NCBI GenBank assembly: GCA_017979445.1
Contig: CM030717.1
Location: 12,386,086-12,450,085 of the forward strand
DNA from: Akebia trifoliata
Lineage: Eukaryota; Streptophyta; Magnoliopsida; Ranunculales; Lardizabalaceae
Length of the DNA: 64,000 bases
Reading direction: 5' to 3'
Made by a program: the position numbers and the translations under genes. This document shows, in pieces, positions 10,901-22,900 of the stretch; the first letter of the stretch is position 1; each line of letters begins with the position of its first letter. Below the pieces are notes generated by a model. It was not told the origin of the DNA. It was given only the letters and a program-made list of their open reading frames with translations, and ran no database searches.

Positions 10901-13900
10901 CTCCTGGCTCACCTGAGGTATGTCGTAGCTTAACATGAATATGTATTACACATCTACTGTCTTGGGCAAGGCATGTACAAATTATATAGATGTAAAAGAC
11001 CCTGCACAAATGTTGTGTTTGTAAACTGATTTTATTTTTTGAAGTAAGCCATTACTTTTTAGCAGATAAGCCTTTATGTGGCATAGTTTGTAAGTATTAC
11101 TAGGAAGTTCATCTCATTACTCACTTCTGAAATCATGTACATATTGTGAGAGTTTTGATGTTTGAGCCAAGCTTCATATATTAAATACATTGGAAAATAA
11201 AAGAGAAAAGTGAGCTAATCACACCCTTATTTTGAATTGATGGCCAATCTACTAAGTTTTTATTAGGTTCATGGCTTTTTATTCCAATGCTTTGATTGAG
11301 ACTGCATGTGTCACTCTTAACATTTGGTTTGGTATTTGTAAATATATTGCAATGGTGTAAGTCGTAGGTTTTTGGGTTTGGATTTTTCTTTCTGTTATGT
11401 TTCAGGTCATCTCGACCAGTTTGAATCATTTATAAATATTGCACCTATAAAAAAAAATAAAATGTTTTCGTGTGTCATGACTTTGAAGGAAGCATTCCAA
11501 ATATTTATTGTACAATATGCAGTTAAGCTTGCGTAGACTGTTTTGTACACTTTTGCATCATTATATGCATATTTTATCTACATTATCTGAGACCTCAAAT
11601 GCATGTGGCTGCATAGTTGCTTGATGTGACTGTTTTTGTGCTTGTGAATTTTTTTCGATAGCACATAAACATGTGAAGGTGCAAATAAGAATTCCTAAAT
11701 TGGGCTGTTTTTAATGTGGGCAATGGTAGAAGGATAAAGTTTGTTTTTTAGTGTAATCAGGGCAGGGGTGCAAAGCTAATGTGATGCATGTCCTCATCTG
11801 TGTTGGCTTTATTTCTCTACGGAAGCTTGGCTTTATGATTATTCCATTTAAAGAAACAATGTGATTATTTGGTGCCCAGAATTCTTTAGAAATCTGCTTG
11901 ATAGGGACATTGAGGAATATGTGGTGCTCTATTGACGCTGTTGGATGAGGTTCACATTCATAGATCCTAGGAATAGTTGTATTTGGATTGATAGCTCAAA
12001 CAGTATTTTTTCGATTCATTCATTCATTTTATGTGGGGTTGCTTGGCTTTTCTTGCGATTGGGGTATTGTTAACTGTATTTTGAGAATGCAAATGTTTCC
12101 TAGAGTGGAAGCCTTTATCTGGACTGACTCTATTTATCGATTGATTTTAACCATGGACAATCTTTATAACCACCACTTCTTGGCGCCGATCGTATGCAAG
12201 GAGCACTATGAAACTATGAATCACTTGTTCATCTTTTTTAGCTTTTCCTAAGGAATATAGTGTTTCTTTTTGTCGTTATTTGGAAGTTGTTGGGTCTTTG
12301 CAAAGGATGTGGTATTTGTATTGGGCTCTTGGTCTTGTAAAATTTGGAGCATAAAGGGTGGTGGTTGTGTGAATGTGATTCCTTATGCAGTGAGTTGGGG
12401 ATTTGGAAGGAGTGTAATTCTCAAATTTGTAAGGCAGGTCCGGAGATAATCAAGCAGTATGCCATGTAATTAGGGACTTTTTTTTATTGGGCATTTATCG
12501 AGAAGGATTTATTATATATTGAAATTCATCCCTTACGTGTAACCTTCTCTGTATTTAATACAATTGTGAGATAGAGCTACCAATGTAGATTCTCTGCTTT
12601 ATTGGCCTGGTCGCCTGTGGTGGCAGTTCATTAAGAGATAAGGTGGGAGGAGCATGGGGTGATTGTAGGCCTTTGTTTTTATCTACTGGAAACAACATAT
12701 ACATGATATGTTGTTTCCAGTGTTGCGGTTTTTGGTATAACAAATCTTTTGTGCAAAATAGCATTTTCAATAAGACATGGGGTACGAGGTTAATGAAAAT
12801 TTTGCATTCTGGAATGGAAAATTTCTGCTTACAAACTAAGCTGGCATTTACACCATTTGCACAGCTTAGACAGGGAGCTCTTCGTACAATTTCTCATTGT
12901 AGACATTCATCAATGACAAAGGTGTACTTGATGGCGCCTTACTAAACAGCTGCAAATATAAGGGGGCATAATTGCGCCCATTCTCAGTTTTCATGATTGT
13001 TTGTCACAAATTGAGTTCACTTTGACCATGAATATGGCTAATTGGATCAGCTTGCTATTTGCTTTGTCTAATCATCTAACTACTATGCCATGTTGTTTGT
13101 CTTATTATGATAATCATCATCATCGAAACCTTATCCCAAAGATTTGGGGTTGGCTAAACAAGTCATGTTCTTCCTCCCCTTAAGTCTATCTAGAGCCACA
13201 TCTTCTGTTATTAGAAGTGTGTTCATATCCGTTTTCACTATCTCAATCCATGTTCTTATGGGTCTTCCTCTCGCATTTTTAGAACCTTCAATTTGATCAT
13301 GTTCCTTATTTAGACAACTTGGTGCACAAGATGATAAGCTTTATGATATATTCTCATTTTGCTATTTGGTTCATGGTCACCAAATTTGGCGACCTATTGA
13401 AAAAGTCGCGATTAGACCGTAACTTTTTTCCTCTCAACTATTAAATCATGATTTAATCGTGACTTTTTCAATATGTTGCAACTTTTACGAACTTCGTGAT
13501 TAAATCGCAGAAAAACAAAAACAGGAGTATATCACTATTTTTTTAGTAATCTGGGGTATGTCAACCTGCATAAAATTTCAGCCAGAGCATATCTAGACCT
13601 AGATGATGCACTTGTAAGAGGAGATGAAATTGATGAAGATGATGGTGACTATTTTACCTATGATGCATCAGATAATGAGGAGGATATTGAATTTGATGGT
13701 TTGATAAACTTTGAATGTGTTGTGGACCCGTGGTTAATATGAGATTTGATTATTTATTATTGTGGATTAGTGGTTTTAATATGAGATTTAATCGTATACT
13801 ATGAGAACACCATTTAGTAGGAAATTACACAACCCTAATTCTAGCCCGATTTTCCAAATTATCACCTTGCTGACTTATTCTCTTGCCCCAATTTGGTGAC

Positions 13901-16900
13901 TGTGATTTGATTCTGCGATCAAATTTTCATGCAATGCAATTCTCTTCATTTATTATTATTATTTTTTGTTAAGTACACTCTTCGTATTTTGTTACGTGTA
14001 ATATTTGTTGTCCTTTATTAACTCTCAGCTTATTTTAAGTCGCATGTGGTTTGAAATCTATCTTTTTTCTTCATAAACTTGGCAATAGTTCAATTCTAAC
14101 TATTTTTTTGTCTTCCAATTTTGATTATAGAGGCCTCAACTGGTCAAAGGGAATATGCAGCTTTTCTCTGTTGATCAGCAGCGTAGTCAAGCTCTTGAAG
14201 CACATGCTGCATCTTTTGCTTCATTTAAAGTGTGGATCTTTTCTTCCTCATTTGTTTTTGGGCTCTGACATTCTCATTTAATTTTCATCTGTGCTTTACT
14301 TGAGTTGAGCCATTATCTCATGAAATAATTATATGATTTGTACATTATACACAGGTTCCTGGAAATGAAAATCCTTCTATTCTTATCTCTTTTGCCTCAA
14401 AGTCCAGCAATGCTGGACAAATTACTTCAAAGTTGCATGTGATTGAGCTTGGTGCCCAACCAGGTCATTTTATACTACCTTTCCATTTACCTTCCTTCTT
14501 TCTGCTTAAAAATTGGAGTCCAGGATTAGAATGTTTTCTTGTGTTTTAGCTACAAATGTCCTTTCCATTTTTTTTTTTTCCTTTTTGAAATTGAATTGGG
14601 ATTAATAATTTTCTTCTCAATATGTATTATTTGTTTCTTGCTTTCTCCATTTCTGGGTTGTAGTGTTCAATTATGTGTGTCGACTTAGGAAGGGATGCAT
14701 CTTTAAGCATGTGTAATATCCATGATATCATATCCTTCTCTCATTGAAAATCTGTATGATTCCTTTGTTTTTATTGTATATTGAACTTTCAGTTATTTTC
14801 TTTCTGAATCTTGTGAATTTGATTATCAGGCAAACCAGCTTTTACAAAGAAACAGGCAGATCTTTTCTTTCCTCCAGATTTCGCTGATGACTTTCCAGTG
14901 GCAATGCAGGTATCATTTTTATTTTTCCTTTTTTTTTTTGTGCCTAAAGTTCCAGTGTAGTTTTATTATCGTGTATTTGTATATATTGAATTATTGATAA
15001 ATTCTATTTGTATCAATATCGAATTACTAACTTGTTATTTTGACAGATATCCCATAAGTACAGTTTGATTTATGTCATCACGAAGCTTGGACTTCTATTT
15101 GTATATGACCTAGAGACTGCTACTGCGGTTTACAGAAACCGAATAAGTCCAGATCCTATATTTTTAACAACAGAAGCTACATCAGTAGGAGGTTTCTATG
15201 CTGTCAATAGGCGAGGACAGGTGTTACTGGCCACTGTAAATGAAGCAACAATTGTACCTTTTGTCAGTCAACAAGTATGTTTATATAAGCTTCCCCTTTT
15301 TTGTGTTATTACAGAAACTTAGATGTTGTTCTGACACATTCTATTTTGCAATTGCTACAGTTAAACAATCTGGAGCTTGCTGTTAATCTTGCCAAAAGAG
15401 GAAACCTTCCTGGTGCGGAGAATTTGGTAAATAAATACTTGTTTTGTATTTATTATGGCAAATACTCTTGAATTATTTATGGAAAGTTAAAAAATAATAT
15501 CAGGGTTGCTATTCTTGTGTTTTGCACCTAAAGGTAGTGGTGTATTCAAGCTAATTTAGTTGGATTGCAAATTCTCCCATATAATGCTTGGTGACATAAT
15601 TTATCCACGTTGGATGATGCTCGAGCGATTCATATTTTTTTTTTACATGTTTTGTGTTTCTGTACATTGAAAGTTCACCCATTATTCCTATTTATATTTC
15701 AGGTTGTCCAGCGATTCCAAGAATTATTTGCCCAGACTAAATATAAAGAGGCTGCAGAGCTTGCTGCAGAATCTCCACAGGGGATCCTTCGTACTCCTGA
15801 TACTGTTGCAAAATTTCAGGTATTTCATTTATTTTTCAAATTTTCTTGACAGGACTTAAAGCATTAATATTCCTCTTGTTGTTATGTACTTATGTTTCCC
15901 GTGCTTTTGAATCTTAATAATTCTTTTCTGCTCTAGGCCCAGTTTAACGTTGAGCACAAGCTATCATTCATGGGATTTTGTTCACACTCCTGGACATGAT
16001 TTTTCCATTATAATAAAGGAAAAAATATTGCTATTAATTCTGATCCTTTGTGTCTGCTCTGCAATGTCCTCAAGTGAGCAAGAGGTGGAATTTGTGATTC
16101 GCTAATGGTGTTCATTATCTGCAGAGTGTTCCTGTGCAAGCTGGGCAAACTCCACCGTTGTTGCAGTATTTCGGTACACTGTTAACAAGAGGAAAGCTCA
16201 ATGCGTTTGAATCGTTGGAATTATCACGTCTTGTTGTGAATCAGAATAAAAAGAACCTTCTGGAGAATTGGTTGGCTGAGGACAAGCTTGAATGTAGTGA
16301 AGAACTTGGAGACCTTGTGAAGGTTTGATTGGAAATTTGATTTTGAACTTTGTCCCATGCTTTTTATATTCTGTTATTTTTCCAAATATATTGTCTGGTT
16401 ATTTTTTGTACTTTGATTTTCTAATTTCTTTTGTTTCTTTTTTATTTATTGATACATCTCTCCATTGTAGACTGTGGATAATGACCTTGCACTCAAAATA
16501 TATATCAAAGCTAGGGCTACTCCAAAAGTTGTTGCAGCTTTTGCTGAACGAAGGGAATTCGACAAAATTCTCATCTACTCGAAGCAGGTGTATATTCTTA
16601 TATATTGGCAATCTCCAATATCTCATGAAATTGATACTTATTCTATCTACTAAGTTGCATTTATAGCCAAAAATAAAATTCATAAATTACAATTACGTTC
16701 AATTATGGAAAGAATAGATAATTGCTGCTGTTGTTATTATTATAATTATTCTCAATGGGCGGGTTCTTAGCATAGTCATGGTATCTTCATTAATGCAGGT
16801 TGGGTATGCGCCTGATTATTTGTTTCTTCTGCAAACTATTTTGCGATCAGATCCCCAGGTATTTTGTACTCTCCTATGCATAAAAGCACGAGGCAATCAC

Positions 16901-19900
16901 ATATTTTTGTCTGACTTTCCATTTCCTTTAATGCCATAATACAAATAGACATGCTGCTTTCTAATTTGACTTTATCCATAGAGTTTGAGGTTATGCAGCT
17001 ATATTATGTCATTTGCGGGTTGAAGTTGGACATTATTTTAATGATTTCCGGTCATTTCTTTGGAAATAGGAATTGTTAAACACTTTTTAAAAAAAAAAGA
17101 TACTTGGCTAGTCATTCTCTATCACACATTTTAGCTCACTGCAGCTCTAATATGAAGGGTTTTGAGAAGGGGATTGATGCAGGAAAAGAACTCTGGGGCC
17201 AAGAATAGAGTAGGAGAAGCAGTAATGTTGAAGCTGTGGTAGTTGTTCCTCCAATTGATGGAGGGTCTTGATAAAAAATGTAAAAGAAAATCAGTTTAGG
17301 GTACGAACTAGAGTTGAAGCTCATGGGCATCCCCAAGTTTAGGGATAAAAAATCTAAGAACTGAAATAGAGAAAACCATTCACGAAATAATTGCTGGTTT
17401 GAATATCTTGAACTGCAGGTTCTATGGTTTTGAATAAGGTCTTTAGTTTAAGGTTTTGATTGAATGGGGGTTTGGGGTGATTGGGGTGGCATGGTTCAAA
17501 ATGTCATGCCCATCTTTGAATATTTCTGCCAAAACTGGAATGAGACATTGACCCAGAAACATTAAATGTTTCTGAAATATTTTAGCCGAGACCGTTTCAA
17601 TTTTTCTTCTGGTCGAAATGTGCCTCGAAATGAGATTTTAAACCTTGATCATGAGTTTTTCAGAGTTGGATAATTATGTTGGTATTCATAGTCACCAAGT
17701 TGGAATATGGGTTTAACACGCAAAGGGAAACATTTGGAAAAAATGGAAAAAAGGGGGAAAGAAACGAGAAAAAAGGTAAAATAAAAATATATTAAAAATT
17801 AGGAAAAATGTAACATATTAGACATTTATGCCAAGTTTTTGATATGTTTTGAATGAAAAAATGTGACTTGCTAAAAATAGAAATTTATGTAGGTTTAGTT
17901 TATATGATAGACACCCTTACGGAGCCTCCTTGGGTGTCCCATACTTGTGTTTGTGGTTATATTAGAGAAAGTTGGGGTTTCTACAAGAAAAGCCATTTCC
18001 TCAGAGATAGAGACTATACTAAGGTTGTACAGAAAAAAAAAAAAAAAAAGAGAGAGAGAACAACTAAGGTTCAATCTTTATTATATATAATTGGCTAGAG
18101 TTCGCCCGTGCCTAGAGCACAGGAATCCTCTTTAAGGTTAAGAGAAGTAAAAACGGAAAAATAATAAAGTTGAAAGGGTATTATTAAAAAATATTGTGGT
18201 TAAAGGGGTAAAAGAGGAAAGATAGTAAAATTAGAGGGGTATTATTGAAAAGGGGGTAAAAGAGGAAAGATGGTAAAATTGGAAGGATATTATTGAAAAA
18301 AGGGAAGGGGAGGAGAGTAAAGACAATAAAGTTGAAGAGGTGAAAAGGAAAGGCGATAAAGTGAGTAGGGTGGCACCACAAAACTGTAGCAAAATGGGCC
18401 CTACAGTTGTGTTTTATTATATAGATATGCATAATTAATCATTCTCGTTTCGGCAATGGTATGATGTTATACAATCTACAAATATACACCATCCTTTTCG
18501 TCTGTTTGGTATGATATAATTATTTTTTGAATTAAATTATTATGTCATTATCTGAATTGGCCACTTCTCATGTTCGCTAAAAGGGCAGGTTCTTTGAACA
18601 TTGTTCCTGGCATAAACTTTCACATGCACATTTTCTGATCTAGAATAACTTGCAAGTTATTTTTTTGCATGACCAGGGTGCTGTTAATTTTGCTCTAATG
18701 ATGTCACAAATGGAGGGAGGTTGTCCTGTTGACTACAACACTATCACTGATCTCTTCCTTCAGGTTCAACTGCTTTATTTACCTTTTTTGTGTTAATGTT
18801 TTAAGTTGATGACAGGGCTCTAGTGTGCATGCTACAACCTGAAAATATCATGTGTTTTGAAGTTCTAGTTAATGTAGCTTTGTCTTTTATTTTTAAGAGG
18901 AATGTGTGCAGCATCTCTCCAAATTCCCCCCCCCCCCCCCCCCAAACCCTCACAACCCCAAAGAACAATCCATTCTCAATCTCATTCTGTTTGAAGACAG
19001 GGTTATATTTGTTTAACACAAACAGGATCTATCTTTTTATTGTTTCTTTTCCATTTTTAGTTTCTCCCCCCCCCCCACCCATTTCAATGTATTGCTAAGT
19101 TTTCATTTGCTCTGTTTATAGGGTTTTTTTTTTCACTTTCAAAAGAAAACTGACACTGGGCTTTGTTTATATGTACATCTATATTGCTTTGAGCATTCAA
19201 CAGGCAAAAATATTTCCATTGAAATTGATGATCAAGTTACGTAATTGATAATCCTTTACGGCTATATGTTACATAATCTCTGGCTATGTGCTTTAATATG
19301 TTCTTTTCCTTTTCACATTGCTTATCATCCTTATTCTTTGATACTTATGAAATAAAGTAATGGTGAAATGAATGGATTAATGAATTGTCATGAATGCTTT
19401 TCCTAGGCTTGTCTTAGGTGGTACCTCGATTGAATAACCCATATTTCCTTCGTGTTGCCTAGTGCCTGCACACCTGAAATTATGTTCAAGCTGCTCAATT
19501 TGGGCTTGTACATGCTTTACTCTTTTGTCCATTGTATCTTGTTTAAGTTCGATTGTAGGACGTATTTCTGTTTTACAACTGTGTTTTAAAATGACATGAC
19601 ACTTAACTTCTCTTATTTCTGGTGTTGTCTATTCCAGAGGAACCTGATCCGTGAAGCAACAGCCTTTCTGTTAGATGTTCTGAAGCCAAATTTGCCTAAG
19701 CATGCTCACCTTCAATCAAAGGTTGTTATTTTTAATTTAATTCTTTTAGCATTTATTTCCTTGTTTCCATTTATATGCTCTCCATCGTACGTTTGCATTC
19801 TATTCAGGTCTTGGAGATCAATCTGGTGACATTTCCAAATGTAGCAGATGCCATCTTGGCTAATGGAATGTTCAGTCACTATGACCGTCCCCGAATTGCA

Positions 19901-22900
19901 CAGCTCTGCGAAAAAGCTGGTTTATATGTGCGCGCCCTTCAGGTATGGTTTCTTTGAATCTGTGTAAAGTAAATATTATATCTTACAGAGAGCGTAGGTT
20001 ATTCCCTGATTAAGCTTGTCTTTCACACAGCATTATACTGAGTTGCCGGATATTAAACGCATCATTGTGAATACCCATGCCATTGAGCCACAGGTATGTG
20101 TACTTCAATGCTTACACCTTTATTTTGAAGAAAGATTATAAAGTTCTAAATTGATACTTAGTATGGGTGTGTTCCAGGCTCTTGTAGAGTTCTTTGGAAC
20201 CCTTTCTAGAGAGTGGGCATTGGAGTGCATGAAGGACCTTTTACTGGTTAATTTGAGAGGAAATCTTCAGATAATTGTGCAGGTACTTTTTTGTTTCTCT
20301 GTGTTGTTGCGCTACCATTCCTGCTTTTAAACTGAGGAGCTTACTAACACATCTCTGTGCAGACTGCCAAAGAATATTCTGAGCAGTTGGGTGTTGATTC
20401 ATGCATAAAACTTTTTGAACAATTCAAGTCTTATGAAGGTTTATACTTCTTCTTGGGATCATATTTGAGCTCCAGGTATTTTCTGTATTAAGAGGGAGTA
20501 ACTACACCATTAGTTTGATTTGTTGTGAACAATCTTTTACTGATGGTTGTAATGTTTTGGTTCTTGGGACAGTGAGGATCCTGACATTCACTTCAAGTAT
20601 ATTGAGGCTGCTGCAAAAACTGGACAAATCAAAGAGGTTGAACGTGTGACAAGAGAATCAAACTTTTACGACGCTGAGAAGACTAAGAACTTTCTAATGG
20701 AAGTTAAGCTTCCAGATGCACGGCCCCTTATTAATGTCTGTGATCGTTTTGGTTTTGTTCCTGATCTTACTCACTACCTCTACTCGAACAGCATGCTTCG
20801 ATATATTGAAGGTTATGTTCAGAAGGTACGAGTTTATTCTTGAAGTTCAGCTTTTGTTCATTTCTTTACTAGCAGATATCAAAAGTTGGGCTATATAGGA
20901 AACCGACTACACATCATTTGTTGTAGAAAACAAGAAGTAAGCAAGCCAGGGTCTCATATCTTTGCTTTATAGGTCAATCCGGGGAACGCTCCTTTGGTTG
21001 TAGGGCAACTACTTGATGACGAGTGTCCTGAGGATTTTATTAAAGGCCTTATTCTTTCAGTCCGTTCTCTCCTTCCAGTGGAGCCCCTTGTGGAGGAATG
21101 TGAGAAAAGGTGGTTTTCTCCCCCTGTCCTCCCATCCGCTTCAGTTTCTAATTCACTTTCATGCCTTATACTTTTCTTGTGGGTTGCAGGAATCGCCTCC
21201 GTTTACTCACCCAGTTTTTGGAGCATCTTGTGAGTGAGGGAAGCCAAGATGTACATGTTCACAATGCTTTGGGTAAAATTATCATTGACAGCAACAACAA
21301 TCCAGAGCATTTTCTCACTACCAACCCATACTATGATTCACGTGTGGTGGGTAAATATTGTGAGAAACGGGACCCTACCTTGGCAGTTGTTGCCTACCGG
21401 AGAGGGCAGTGTGATGAAGAACTTATCAATGTCACAAATAAGAACTCATTGTTCAAGCTACAGGCCAGGTTTGAATGGTGTTATCTAATTAACATATTAT
21501 TTGGTTATTGCACATATGCCAATGTTTTTCGGTGGTTAGAGGTTATTTACCCAAATCTTTTATTTTCAGATATGTGGTGGAAAGGATGGATTCAGACCTC
21601 TGGGAGAAAGTTCTTGACCCTGATAATTCATATAGGAGGCAGCTAATAGATCAAGTTGTATCTACTGCTTTGCCTGAAAGCAAGAGCCCAGAGCAAGTTT
21701 CTGCCGCTGTTAAAGCTTTCATGACTGCTGATCTTCCACACGAACTAATTGAACTTCTTGAAAAAATTGTTCTTCAAAACTCTGCCTTCAGCGGGAACTT
21801 CAATCTACAGAATCTGTTGATCCTGACAGCTATCAAGGCAGATGCATCAAGGGTTATGGATTACATTAATAGGTTAGACAACTTTGATGGTCCCGCAGTT
21901 GGGGAGGTGGCTGTGGAAGCACAACTGTATGAAGAAGCATTTGCCATCTTCAAAAAATTCAACTTGAATGTCCAGGCTGTGAATGTCCTCTTAGATAACA
22001 TTCGAAGCATTGAACGAGCCGTGGAGTTTGCTTTCCGTGTTGAAGAAGATGCAGTTTGGAGCCAGGTAGCCAAGGCACAACTCAGGGAGGGGCTAGTAAG
22101 TGACGCAATTGAGTCGTTCATCCGTGCAGATGATGCTACTCAATTCTTAGATGTAATTCGGGCTGCCGAGGATGCAAATGTGTACCATGACTTAGTGAGA
22201 TACCTACTAATGGTTAGGCAGAAATCTAAGGAGCCCAAGGTGGATAGTGAGCTTATTTATGCATATGCCAAGATTGATAGGTTGGGTGACATTGAAGAAT
22301 TCATTCTTATGCCTAACGTTGCTAATCTCCAAAATGTTGGTGATCGCTTGTATGATGAAGCCCTATATGAGGCTGCAAAGATCATATTTGCTTTTATTTC
22401 TAATTGGGCCAAGCTTGCTGTTACACTTGTGAAACTGAGACAATTCCAAGGTGCGGTTGATGCAGCTCGAAAAGCCAACAGTTCAAAGACATGGAAGGAA
22501 GTTTGCTTTGCTTGTGTTGATGCTGAGGAGTTCCGGTTGGCACAGATATGTGGGCTCAATATCATTATACAGGTATACTTACAAATGTCGCCAGCCCCTA
22601 ATACTGTTAACTAAAACAATTCTTTTCTTTCTCGTAAGTTGTCAGGTTGATTACAACTTAATGTTGTGATATTTTGATGTTATATTTCTAGGTGGATGAC
22701 TTGGAGGAGGTCAGTGATTATTACCAGAATAGGGGTTGCTTCAATGAGCTAATATCTCTCATGGAGAGTGGCCTAGGGTTGGAACGTGCACATATGGGCA
22801 TCTTTACCGAGTTGGGGGTCCTATATGCTAGATACCGTCCAGAGAAGCTTATGGAGCACATCAAATTGTTCTCAACACGTCTCAACATTCCTAAGCTTAT

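Larger units (their letters stand above)
10918..14130. other. Clathrin intron 5 (3.2 kb), transposon-rich
   Basis: The longest clathrin intron. It holds a LINE zinc-binding-domain fragment (about 11.89-12.48 kb, sense), a perfect 16 bp hairpin at 12.685 kb, a second LINE 3' fragment (13.1-13.3 kb, antisense), and an acidic coding remnant (13.59-13.74 kb) between CACCAAATT inverted motifs. The rest is unremarkable. Confidence 0.8.

Noticed and set aside
21861..22565. Antisense frames of 86-102 codons opposite clathrin exon 24
   Set aside because: Shadows of the long, strongly conserved clathrin exon; no independent signal.
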